Source: Prinia subflava (taxonomy: Eukaryota > Chordata > Aves > Passeriformes > Cisticolidae). From it: 64,000 nt of DNA. A program made the position numbers and the translations under genes. Positions 34,260 to 46,610 of the stretch are shown here, in pieces. Within the stretch, counting starts at the first letter, position 1; the number at the start of each line of letters is the position of its first letter. The notes under the pieces are model-generated. The model did no database searches and was not told the origin of the DNA. It saw only the letters and a list, made by a program, of their open reading frames with translations. The stretch lies in contig NC_086247.1 in the NCBI RefSeq assembly GCF_021018805.1, positions 94,223,338 to 94,287,337 on the forward strand, read 5' to 3'.

Positions 34260-35633
34260 TGTCGTAGTTGGGGGGGGAGGTGAATTTTTCTAGGGGGATG
34301 TGGGCAGTCTAATTAGTGATCAGCTTTTCTGCTGGCACTTGGATTGGTCACTTAGAGGTTTGGACACGCCTCTGAAGACACAAAGAGTTAAAAGCAAGAG
34401 TCTGAGGGGCTTAGCCTCTTTTTAGATCTGGGTTTTCAGCAGAGAGACGTCTCCAGCCTTTCTCCCCCCCCCCGCCTGGCTACGAGGCTGGGTGGGAGAG
34501 GAGAAACACGTGGTCGGCTCAGGTAAGCCGGAGCCTCCCCCGGGGGTGGGGAGAAGAGAAGAGACAGGACTAGAACTGAGCTGCTCCGTCTAGGATGGAG
34601 GGGTAGAAAACTGTAGAAGTGCCTTCTGTGTGTGCTCACCCCCTTCTTCCCCCCCCAAACTCTGGGAGAAGGTGCTCAGCCATGTGGGGGGTTGCGGAGC
34701 CTGGGAGTGCCTCTGCCTGCACCCTGCTGAGAAGAAACTGTTAACTTTTGCTTGGCAGAAAGAAACTTTTCTTAAACATTGATTCTCATGACTGGTGGTT
34801 TTCAAAGAGAGGGAAGCGGCTTGGGACTGAAATAATAAAGCATGATTAGAAAGAACCTGATAGAAGAATGAGAGGAGTAGCCTTAGAGCTAGACTTTTTT
34901 TGTATAATGTCAGCTATGGACTGAACTTGAGTCTCTTTTGAACATAAACTGCATTTTTGGGTAGATGCGGCTGCCCTTTGCTTTTGCTACAGTGACTAGC
35001 ACTTGAAGAATTAGAGCGAGCAGAGAAAAGAGGGGGAGGGTGAGGTGGTGCCTTCTGCCCTCAGGGCAGACTTGCTCTTAGAACTCCGGCCCCTGGGTGA
35101 AAAGGGGAGAGCTCGGCATGCAGCATCCTTAAAAAGCCCTGTATGTAGTTGTGGCCTATGAGACAGCGGTAAGAGCGCTAGACATAGGAAAAAGAAAGTG
35201 TCACCTTAGCAGACTTCTCCGGGCGGCGCTATAGGTGACATAGAAACACATAAGGGGTAGACCCGTGTTTTCTGAAGAACAGTCTGTGGTGCGAGAGAGA
35301 CTCCTCTCTCCCTTGCTGAATTGAAGATTAGTTTGTTTTTGAGTAGTGATTGTTTGATCTAAAACCCAGAAGTTAGTCTGTGAAGAGTGATGGGTGAGGA
35401 GGTAGAAACTGAGAGAAAAAATGTTCTAAGAAGTTTTTATTTCTGTCTTTGTGTGTGTTTAAGAGTATTTCTGTCCCTGTTCTTATGTAATTAATAAAGT
35501 TTTAGTGAGTTTTTTTTGTTTTCAAGATTTAAGCCTGCTCTGCTCTGTTCCTGATCACATCCCACAGGAGTTGTTAGAGAAAAAACATATATTCATGAGT
35601 GCACTAACATCTGGCCAGTGCTAACCCATGACA
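34260..35633 (+). repeat. 5' LTR of the Glu-primed element (C-to-T altered in U3)
   Basis: TG...CA termini. AATAAA at 35,493-35,498 and a TATA-like CCTTAAAAAG near 35,126-35,135 suggest U3 up to about 35,150, a short R, and U5 to 35,633. A consensus splice donor CAG|GTAAG lies at 34,520-34,527. Of about 33 differences from the 3' LTR, 29 are T here against C there, all between 34,291 and 35,085. From 35,102 to the end only one substitution (35,369) is present. Confidence 0.93.
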
Positions 35634-35638
35634 TTTCT

Positions 35639-35656
35639 TGGTTCCCTGACCGGGAA
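35639..35656 (+). other. primer binding site complementary to tRNA-Glu
   Basis: TGGTTCCCTGACCGGGAA, five bases after the 5' LTR. It is the exact complement of the 3' end of vertebrate tRNA-Glu(CUC). The CC dinucleotides here are unaltered. Confidence 0.9.
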
Positions 35657-35819
35657 ATCGAAATTTTTAAGTGAGTAATAAGAATGATAGAATAAAAACT
35701 GTGAGATATGATCAAAGAGGAACAAGAGCAAAGCATGAATTAAGTGATAATGTAAATTTATAGACGTAATGTTAGTTGTTATTTTAAGACAGTGTGTCCT
35801 CAGAGGCGAGGGTGGAGAC
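35657..35819 (+). other. residual interior of the Glu-primed element
   Basis: 163 bases without coding capacity. The last 30 bases include a patch (35,794-35,808) that is the near-perfect reverse complement of a U3 segment (35,927-35,941). The weakly purine-rich GAGGCGAGGGTGGAGAC abutting the 3' LTR is the only candidate polypurine tract. Confidence 0.7.
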
Positions 35820-37189
35820 TGTCGTAGTTGGGGGGGGAGGTGAATTTTTCCAGGGGGATGTGGGCAGTCCAATCAGTGATCAGCTTTTCTGCTGGCACCT
35901 GGATTGGTCACTGAGAGGTTTGGACACGCCTCTGAAGACACAAAGAGTTAAAAGCAAGAGTCTGAGGGGCTCAGCCTCTTTTTAGATCCGGGTTTTCAGC
36001 AGAGAGACGTCTCCAGCCTTTCCCCCCCCGCCTGGCCACGAGGCTGGGTGGGAGAGGAGAAACACGTGGTCGGCTCAGGTAAGCCGGAGCCCCCCCCCGG
36101 GGGTGGGGAGAAGAGAAGAGACAGGACTAGAACTGAGCTGCCCCGTCCAGGATGGAGGGGTAGAAAACTGTAGAAGTGCCTTCTGTGTGTGCTCACCCCC
36201 CTCCTCCCCCCCAAACTCCGGGAGAAGGTGCTCAGCCATGTGGGGGGTTGCCGAGCCTGGGAGTGCCTCCGCCTGCACCCTGCCGAGAAGAAACTGTTAA
36301 CCCTTGCTTGGCAGAAAGAAACTTTTCTTAAACATTGATTCTCATGACTGGTGGTTTTCAAAGAGAGGGAAGCGGCCTGGGACCGAAATAATAAAGCATG
36401 ATTAGAAAGAACCCGATAGAAGAATGAGAGGAGTAGCCTTAGAGCTAGACTTTTCTTGCATAATGTCAGCCATGGACTGAACTTGAGTCTCTTTTGAACA
36501 TAAACTGCATTTTTGGGTAGATGCGGCTGCCCTTTGCTTTTGCTACAGTGACTAGCACTTGAAGAATTAGAGCGAGCAGAGAAAAGAGGGGGAGGGTGAG
36601 GTGGTGCCCCCTGCCCTCAGGGCAGACCTACTCCTAGAACCCCGGCCCCTGGGTGAAAAGGAGAGAGCTCGGCATGCAGCATCCTTAAAAAGCCCTGTAT
36701 GTAGTTGTGGCCTATGAGACAGCGGTAAGAGCGCTAGACATAGGAAAAAGAAAGTGTCACCTTAGCAGACTTCTCCGGGCGGCGCTATAGGTGACATAGA
36801 AACACATAAGGGGTAGACCCGTGTTTTCTGAAGAACAGTCTGTGGTGCGAGAGAGACTCCTCTCTCCCTTGCTGAATTGAAGATTAGTTTGTTTTTGAGT
36901 AGTGATTGTTTGATCTAAAACCCAAAAGTTAGTCTGTGAAGAGTGATGGGTGAGGAGGTAGAAACTGAGAGAAAAAATGTTCTAAGAAGTTTTTATTTCT
37001 GTCTTTGTGTGTGTTTAAGAGTATTTCTGTCCCTGTTCTTATGTAATTAATAAAGTTTTAGTGAGTTTTTTTTGTTTTCAAGATTTAAGCCTGCTCTGCT
37101 CTGTTCCTGATCACATCCCACAGGAGTTGTTAGAGAAAAAACATATATTCATGAGTGCACTAACATCTGGCCAGTGCTAACCCATGACA
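35820..37189 (+). repeat. 3' LTR of the Glu-primed element
   Basis: 1,370 bp with TG...CA termini and AATAAA at 37,049-37,054. It keeps C at the 29 sites where the 5' LTR has T, and at most scorable sites agrees with the solo copy at 52.7 kb, so it is closer to the ancestral sequence in U3. Confidence 0.93.
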
Positions 37190-37194
37190 CTTCA

Positions 37195-39386
37195 TCACCC
37201 TGCCTTTTTTGAATTCCACTGTGAATTTTTCTATTTAATAATAATTCTCAGCGCTTACTTGCTTAAGAACACTGAAGAAATATCCAGTAGCAGAGACGAA
37301 GGTATAGTCAAGGGATTTTCACTTGCAGTTGTGTATCCCCTCAGTTATTATGACATGGAGTCTTGGAGTAGCCAAGTCATTTTGTAGGTTTCAGTACTAG
37401 AGCTAAACCTAAGAATTAGCTTGGAAAAAATACCAATTTGAAATGTGGAGTTTCATGGCTTCTTGGTCAGAATTTGGCCAATTTTTCCAGCATTAAAGCT
37501 TTTACTAGTCAAGTTAGTAGCCATTTCAGAAATCTGTTATGGTTATTGTATTTAGCCTTCCCACTACTGTTTACCTTTCACACATACAATGTATTTAGTA
37601 TCATTCATAATTCAGAGTACTCAACCTGTGTAGGGTATGCTAAAGTTATTAATTCCTGTCTAGGAAGAAATTTGGTTTAATTCTTAGATGCCTAATTCAG
37701 GGCTACTGATACCAAAAGACAAGAAAATTGACAGTTTTTGTAGGTGCATTCCCAAGACAATACGGTAAAATCAAAATCTTCTGTCATTCTCATATCCATA
37801 TGGATGCACTCTTGAATTATAAAATTCAAACAGTGAGTGCAAAGACAGTATTGTTCTTCACTGAATTTTGAATATATGGAATAATGGATTTTTTTTACAC
37901 ATACAGACCAACTTTTCCATTATTATAGAAAAAGCAACATTTTTCCATCACAATGAATGCAGTGCTGCAACATAATAATTTAAAATGTGTTGCTGGTTGC
38001 CAAGTGGATAATGTATGGCTTTTAATTAGCTTGGAAATAAGCTCTCTTATACCATGAAGTGTACAGACGTGCTAACCTTAAGTAGAGATTCTTCAGCAGA
38101 CGTACTGAATAAATACTACATAATGCAATAAGCTGGATATTCATACTGAGAATGAAATTCAGTATTATATTGTAAAACCAATGTAGTTTAATTTGATTTT
38201 ATTAATTTCTATAGCAGGGTAGTGACATGTAATATCAAAGTGAAATCTTTCTATTCCTCATTTATTTAGTAATCTCTTCTAGAATCTGTAAGGAAAATAT
38301 GTAACCCACAAATAGCCAGTGTGCTTGAGACACTGGGCTTGGTGTGGAGCTTTTTTTTGCTTGTTTGTTTGTTTTTCATTGAAAATAGAAGAATTGTTTG
38401 CATCACATTGCCATTAAATTCCATTTAAGTTGCCCAAGTGTAGCTGATGAATTTGCACATCTGGAAAATGAGACCTGGTTTGGCATCTGGAAGCTTTACT
38501 GTTTGTGAAGATGTGAAATGTAGAAATTCAGACTGAAGTAACATTCTGACAATATAATTGTAAACTGAGCACACATGAAAAGCTTTGAGTGACTACAAGC
38601 GACTTTCTTCTGGGCATAACTGAAATCACTGCATTAGGTTTGGTATCATTTGAGCCAGTTAGATTCCTCTGCTCCACTCGAAATGTAGTAGATGTTAGAG
38701 ATCCAACTTTGGAATCCACTGATATTTGAGATTATTGACACATTATTTTCAAGTCTGAGGCAAGCATTTCTGCTGTACCTGAAATTAAATTAGTAGGCTA
38801 GCAACAAGCCAAAAGCCAGCAATGCACCAGAAAAGCCATGCCACCTTCCATTTTGAACTGGTAAGGAAAGAAGAGGACAAACTCAGTCCTCCTGCAAAAA
38901 TCAGCTCATTGCTTTTACTGGGTTTAGAGCTGATCTGGATTGGACTAGAAGAGTTCGTTCATTCCATTTAGTATCCAGAAGATAAAGAATTGTATGGCTC
39001 ACACAGCAACCATTTGCTTACCAATAATACTGTAAAGCAGTGTGGCATTAAGACACAAGCAGTACAGAAACAATGGTTAGCTTCAACCACATAATGAATA
39101 TTTTCAATTGGGTTTGGAGAGACTTAAGATATTCCTACTATTTTCAGAGCTTTGGGTAGAAGCTGCAGGCTGTTTTTCCTAAGGTTTATTATGTTTTATG
39201 TTTTATTATTATATATATTTGCAAGGATAGTATAAACAGAAAGCTTATCTGGGCCTGCCCCAGTTTGCTTGCAGCCTAGTGGTAATATGAAAATACAATG
39301 GGGGGATGCATAAGGGTAGGGAAAAAGTTATGGGGAAAATCACTGGATGTCTTGGTTTTATCACATACCTTGATAGTTTCATTGAA
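37195..39386. other. unique AT-rich sequence, no gene seen
   Basis: No exon or repeat family recognised. Confidence 0.55.
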
Positions 39387-40053
<667 letters not shown>

Positions 40054-43000
40054 ACTTCTCCTTTTCTCTTCTCCACACCTCTGCACTTCCCAAGTGCAAG
40101 CAATTTCAGATTTTCAAAAGTAAAATCTGCCTTCAGTAGTACATGTTGTCATAGAACTGGACCTTGCACATGCTCTACACCATGATGAAATAGGTGTTAA
40201 CAGATAGTCTACTTAATACCTGTGAACTCCACAGCCAACATAAAGTAGTGGTATCTTTTATCTTTTAAATTACTATATATGAAAGAAATTTGATTTGATT
40301 TTGCCTTAGGAAACATGAAAATGTACTTAGATAGTTCATTTCATCTTCAAATTTAAAAGTGCAGCTGAAGTTTGAAATGCAGTATATCTGGAAAACAAGT
40401 TCTTTGTTTTCAAGTACTAGAACCCAAATAAGGTGTTAAAAAATAATAAAACAGAAGTCACACTTGTCATTTTCAGAATTAGGGTTGTCCATACATGCTA
40501 GTAATATTATGAAAAACTGTTTTCAGAGTTCCTTCTTTCCTAATCCTCCCTAAACCTCCGATTCACCATAAATTATTCTTTTTGCTTTTTAAGTCCATCA
40601 TCTTTACCTCTGTTCTTTCCTTGTTTCCCTTCCAACACAAGAGGAAACCTCCAGGAGAACTTGCAAGATACACAGATGCCTTGGAGGGGAAAAGAGGAGA
40701 CAGTTGTAGGTTATCTGAGGACTGGGTTGTATGAGAATTTACTTTCCAAAAGAGGTTTGGGTTATCTGAGTAGCAAGCTATGTACAGGAAAGTATGGTAA
40801 TATATAAAACCCTTTAGTTCTATCTGATATATTATTCTAGGCTTGTGAAAGGACAGATTTGTTTTTCTGAGATGTGCATATCTATACAATTTCTTTTCTT
40901 ATGTGAGAGCAAGCTTATGCAACTGGTAGATTTTAGTGTTTATGGTTCTCTTTTATGCCAAGATTTTGTATATGATAGAAGATGTAATATTATACAAACT
41001 TTTTTGTTCTTGTTCTTGCTTTATACATTTTAAGTTTTATATTGTGGCAGGTTAATTTTAGATAGGAAAATGATTTTTTTTTTCCTTAAGGAAGAGAGTA
41101 TAAAGATACTTTTAAAAAGCAGAAATGTCATCTAACACAGAGCACTGGATATTGCATCATGAATGCCCCAAAACCAAACCAGATAATTTCAGAAGTCATA
41201 GCTTCTGGTCCAGAAAACCCTGGGTTTTATTTTCAGAAGCTAGATGCATTTTTGTTATCCAAGCCAAACATTTACAACTCATGAATAAACAGTGGGCCTA
41301 AATACCACTTTGATTCCTTAATATTGTACCAATAGATAACAGAAAGTTGCAATCTTCACCAGTAAAAATTTCTATGTTGCAGGCTAGATAACTATGCAGT
41401 AAAATGGTCATCAGAAAAATATTTCTTGGGCAATTATTAGATGTATCAGTACGAGTGATCGTTTATTTTTTTTTTTTTTTTTTTTTACTTTGGCAGCTTT
41501 TATTAAATGAATTTTTAAAAAAATCTAAATGAACTGTATTTTTTAATGCAACTTTGTTTCTTCAGGTGGCAGAAAATAATGTCTGCACTTTTCTTTGAAA
41601 TTAACTATATTATTATCATTATTATTATTATTGTTATTATTATTATTATTGCTGTTGTTGTTGCTGTTGTTTTTCACATCATCATTGCTATCACTACCAA
41701 TATTGCTTTATCAATAATTTTTCTTTGGTTTATTTTATAAAATCGGTGCATGTTCTACAAATGTATTTAGGAGTCTAACTCCTAATCTGTCTTCTTAAAA
41801 ACTGAAGGTATATTAATTCATAGTATATTAATACCATTGAAAGTATAATCTTTTCAAAAATGTGCACAGGGAAAATTGCAAATGAAATACCTATTATTTG
41901 AAGTGAGAGAAATCAAACATCCGTTATGAACTAAAATAAACTCCCATAGGCAATTGATAAGGGCAGAAAGAACAAGGTACTAGTGAGTTACTTCTTATTT
42001 CTTTCCCATGATTCTTTAAAAAAATGTGGAAAAACATAACTCAAATCCATACTAAATAGTTTTATGACACAATAATTTTTTCCAGTTTTCCTATATTCCA
42101 GTCGTAGTTGACCAATTTTCCTGTCTCAACAAGGCTAATTCCATACTGATGGAAAGCGAGTATTGCCCTCTACTTTCTACTTTCTTAAAAGCATTGCATA
42201 TTCTGCTGGGAAGAAGAAACATAGACAGGATGATGAATGGATATGGAAGAATGCTGCATGGTCCATCATGCATTTCTACAAATTGTGTCTCTGAGATCTT
42301 CTAGTTTTCTTTCTAGTAGAGTCTCAGATGAACAGAGCCCTCTAGGTAATACATGCACAAATACATTTCTTTTCAGGAGTAGTGTTCAATGCCCCGAAAA
42401 AACAGGGATTTTCTTTTTCTTGCAGTGAGGAATTTTCAATTTTGCTGAAGGCAACCTAATCTTATTGAATCTGACAGTCAACAAGACTGAATTACACTTT
42501 TTCCAATTTTCTTATTCATAGTAGGTAACTGGGGCAGTGGCTGGGTTATACTACGTAGATGAGCTCTTAGTGACCACAATGATAACTCACCTATATATTC
42601 TTGAATCTCTTTCTGCAGTCCTATGGATATGATGTTAGCCATCCAAGTGACTCTATTTGAACTCTATTTCTGTGGTGTTTCATTATTAGTGTGCCATCAG
42701 GATAATGATTAGAGCTTTAAGTATCCATTTCTTACAGAGGACACTGTGCTTTCTTATAAAGGTATTGTGGGTTGTATGCATTTTTTTTGCCTGTGTTTCT
42801 TGAAATGCTGTTTCCTGTTTTCTTCTTTAACTCCAAAAGCTTTTGCAAGGAAGAAAGTCAGAAATCTTCCCTTGTCTTTATATAAAGGTGAGTATCCATT
42901 TCTAAAAGAGACATTAAATGCAGTTGTTAAGTAACAGTAGCATATTACTTTGCATTTCTCCTTCTTCCACATTTCTGTCAGGCCTAAGAGTGCTAGACAC

Positions 43001-44627
43001 TTGAGCACACAGTGACATTACCAGGCATAAACAAAAGCAGCTGTGGCAGAAGATAAAGAACAAAGCCTTCTAACAAATTTTCCTAACTTCAAGGATGAGC
43101 AGAACAAGGAAGTAATTGCACTTACAGCATGATTTAAAGGCTTTTTCATTAAATCCAACAAAGCACATAATGAGGAACCTGGAAACATTAAGGGGCAGAT
43201 TTCTATCTTTGATTCATAGTGCTCATCCTGGTGCATATTTAAAAATATGCTACAGGATGGTGTGTATCTGAAGGTACCAGCAAGGACTAAGTTTTCAATG
43301 TCTTCTATAATTTTAATTATTTAGGAAAATGGTGAATAAACTCATTTGCTGCAGCTTTGTGTCAATAAATAAGAACTGATTCAAAAATAGACTTGCATGA
43401 TCCACGCTGACTTCATGAACATTCCCACTGGGGCATAGCTTTCCACCAGTGGTTGCATGTGTACTTCAGGTCCAAATAACCATGTAACCTACAACAATAC
43501 ATCTGAAAAGAACAGGAAGAATAAACATTGTTCTAAGACTATGAACCAGTCTGGCAAGTTCTTCATCACACTTTGGGCAGTGTGAACTTTCAGGTTTTTA
43601 TATTGATATGAGTGATTTTTTTGGCTGAAAAACTTGATGATTCTGTAAGCTAAATTAAGGTGGAAAAGAAATACTGTATATTAGTTTATTACTGTAAATT
43701 CTAATTATATTAACCAAACTTCTAATTATATTAGAGATAATTATTTCTAGTAGTATCTAAAGACATAACTAATTTAGGAGTGTCTTGAAAGAAAATTTTC
43801 TCAGGTCTTCTAGAACTTCATGGTGGCCAGGAAGCTTCCTCTCTGTTGTAGTCTTCATCTACACAGTGGTATGGAAGCTTGTTGAAATGGACATTGGTGA
43901 TTTCATATTTTGATTTTAGTCTATCAGCTCCCTGTCTTGAAAACTGTGGTAGGAATAGAGGTTATTTCTTTGGCAGGAAAAGATTCTGCCCCTTCTCAGA
44001 GAGATTTGGATAACTGCAAGTTACATCTTCTGAGCATTTATTCTAAGTCCTTCAACTAAAGACTTAAAAAAGTGCTTTTCCTTGAATAGCATAGAACCTT
44101 GATGTTTCATGAATTATTTTCCTTAGACTGCAATCATGCACTGGAGAGAATTAAAGGGACAGGTATTTAAAAAAAAAACCTGAAGAAAACCAGTGATCTA
44201 TTAGAGTAAGGCAGGAGAAAAGACACAGAGGAGATAAAAAAGAAAAACGGTAATAAAATATATTTCAGTGAGTTTACACAAGGTCAGAGCTATCAGTTTC
44301 AAACAGATGAAAATGTAAAGAAAGGTACAATTTAGATAAAAGCATTTAAAACAGCAAAAACAAACAGTCAGGAATGTGATGAAAATGATTGTGTACTAGA
44401 CTTTCAAATGCAGATAAAGAAAACTGGAAAGAAGCAAAAGAAACTTGAAGAAAATTCTGAACAGAAGCAAGCCTAATGGAAAACTGAAATACAATCCTAC
44501 CAAAGATAACTGTACCTGAGGACAGCTTGAAAAGCATGTAGTTGAAGATGAGAGAAAAGTGCGTATCTGCTATGAAAATGGAGCAAGATACAGTTAAGAC
44601 CATATCTAGCTCCTCATAATTAATCAT
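40054..44627. other. unique AT-rich sequence with small simple repeats, no gene seen
   Basis: Holds a T run at 41,466-41,486 and the ATT/TTG simple repeat at about 41,608-41,672. No exon recognised. Confidence 0.55.
41608..41672. repeat. (ATT)n-(TTG)n simple repeat
   Basis: ATT units with two interruptions, passing into GTT/GCT units. Confidence 0.9.
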
Positions 44628-45065
44628 GGAATAGTTGAGATGGAAAGGGGTCGCTAGAGATGGTGCAGTCCAAAACTCAAAGCAAGGTCTGCTAGAGTTG
44701 GTTACTCAGGTTCTTGTCTAGTCTGGTGTTGAATATATCCAAGGATATTTCCACAGCCGCTCTGGGTAGCTTGATACAATGCTTGACACTTTCACAGCAA
44801 CAACAGCAAACAACAGCAAACAACAGCAACAATAACAACAACAAATTCCACCACATGTTCAAGTGGAATTTCATATATTTCAAATTTTACCCATTGTATC
44901 TGATCCTTTCAGTAGGCAGCACTGATAAGAGGTTGCCTCTGTCTTCTTCACTGCCCTTGCCCACCAGGTATTGAAAGGCATTGATAAGATCCCTTCCCTG
45001 GTCTAAACACTCTCAGCTCTTTCACACTCTTTTCATGTGGCATGTTATTTCTTCCCTGCCTGAGC
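44628..45065 (-). mobile_element. CR1 LINE 3' fragment with internal CAA-rich simple repeat
   Basis: The plus strand shows the reverse complement of a CR1 3' region: ATGGAATAGTTGAGATGGAAA, the TTCCACAGCCGCTCTGGGTAGC block, the ATTTCCACC-to-GTGGAATTTC part, and the CCAGGTATTGAAAGG...GATAAGATCCC block. It lacks a readable ORF. An expanded CAACAGCAAA-type repeat interrupts it. Confidence 0.87.
44794..44844. repeat. CAACAGCAAA-type short tandem repeat
   Basis: Roughly three 10-base units followed by CAA/CAATAA units. It sits in the CR1 copy where family members have only a short A-rich stretch. Confidence 0.85.
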
Positions 45066-46361
45066 CTGCTATAAGCAAAACACCCAAAGACTAATATGGT
45101 CATTCAGTTTGTGGAAGATTTTTATCATTTGTCTGGGGCAGGGCTCAGACAAAGTTTGCTTGTCTTTACAGGGGATGATAGAAGGGAACTTCCAATGCTG
45201 TATTTATTATAAAAGAAAATGCTTAAATAAGAAGACCTAATTGTATTTATAGCCCAACTTCTATTTACTACTTTCAAACTATCTATCTGCATCTCTTTTT
45301 TAATTGCAAATCTCAGTTAGTAACCTATAAATCCTATATTGTTGATTTAAATTTTGCCATCATGAAATGTACTTACTGCCAAAGCTATGGATGTAATTTA
45401 TTTGTTTTATATAAACTGGAAAGGTTGTCATTTCATAGTAGAAAATCCACATAATGCTTACAATCAGAAAATGTTCTTTAGGATATTCATGTCATTGCTT
45501 CAACCGATACACTACAGACACTGCTTCACAAAGGAGTGCTACTGTACAAGAGACTGATTTGTACATTTGATTAATTTTTCACTGCTGGACTTCACATTTG
45601 GTAACCCTGGCTCAAATTTCAAAGTGTATTATCATGATCTAAGCTGGAGGTGTCACTTCATAAAGTCAAACTTGTGTGTGTGCTTAAAAGGATTGGGGCC
45701 TAAGTCAGTCCTGAACCTCTAAAAGCTCATTATTTGCAATTTTCTGATCATGAGCAACAATTTTAATTTGAAGCATTCTGGTTAACTCTGGCTATTTGAG
45801 CACAGAATTCAGTTTTCAAGAGTGAATGAATTTTGAAAGAAAAAAATATTACTGTCTATCTTATCTTTGGATTCAGGAGAAACAGGAGTAAAGAACTGTA
45901 GTGGAGCACATTAGTTCTCTGGAATTAATCACACTTGTCAATTGCAGTTGTTAATCAGAAGGTTGCATGACAAGACTGAAAGTTTTTGGATTCTTCACCA
46001 TTGCATTATGGTGAAAGAATATCTGGTTTGGAAACCAAGAAAAGATTTTTAACAAACAGAAATTAGTACTTGACTGGACCAAGAGAAAATATCTACCCTT
46101 TTTCACCATTATACAATATGTTTACTAATCCAGAAGCAGATAAGATCTCTTGTATCACACTGTGTAACATTCCAGTGAAATAGTATTGGAGTTCATGCAA
46201 GACTGTTTTAAGGGGAAGACAAAGAATACAAATCCTTGTATTTAGTGAGTATTTTTTTACCCACATATGCTCTTTCACTATCAGGTGGTATAAAAATTGC
46301 TGCTCTACTCAGTTTGATTAGAGATGCTGTTGTTTAAATCATTAGAAATGAATGCTTTATA
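45066..46361. other. unique AT-rich sequence, no gene seen
   Basis: Nothing supportable. Confidence 0.5.
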
Positions 46362-46610
46362 ATTGAAAGGGACCACAGTGGTTGTTGGTCGTCTGGTCCA
46401 GCGTCCCTGCTCAAGCAGGGTCATCCCAGAGCAGGTTTAACAGTATTGTATGCAGACGGTTCAGGCACATCTCCAGTCAGGGAGAATCCACAACTTTGCT
46501 GGGTGATCTGTTCAAGAGCTCAGTGACCCACACAGCAAAGAAGTTCTTCTTCATATTCAGGTGGAATTTCCTGTGCATGAGTTTCTGCTCAAGTTTTGGT
46601 ACAGAGTATT
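46362..46610 (-). mobile_element. CR1 LINE 3' fragment
   Basis: Contains the reverse complement of the CR1 3' UTR, including GCTCAAGCAGGGTCATCCCA and the CACATCTCCAGTCAGGGAGA block. It matches the plus-strand CR1 at 51.66-51.85 kb closely, so both are the same subfamily in opposite orientation. Confidence 0.9.

Larger units (their letters stand above)
34255..37194 (+). mobile_element. miniature endogenous retrovirus: two ~1.37-kb LTRs around a 186-bp interior
   Basis: Perfect 5-bp target duplication CTTCA (34,255-34,259 and 37,190-37,194). Two long direct repeats start TGTCGTAG and end CCATGACA. Between them lies a perfect tRNA-Glu primer binding site and about 160 further bases, with no gag, pol or env. 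It was therefore mobilised in trans or lost its interior by recombination. The 5-bp duplication fits class III (ERVL-like) or some class I elements; the class is unresolved. A solo LTR of the same family lies at 52.7-54.1 kb. The LTR differences show a striking C-to-T bias (see findings). Confidence 0.92.

Noticed and set aside
35150..35195. tRNA-like segment in the LTR (AGCGGTAAGAGCGC resembling a D-arm/A box)
   Set aside because: No matching anticodon arm, T arm or acceptor stem; present in each LTR copy as part of the LTR.
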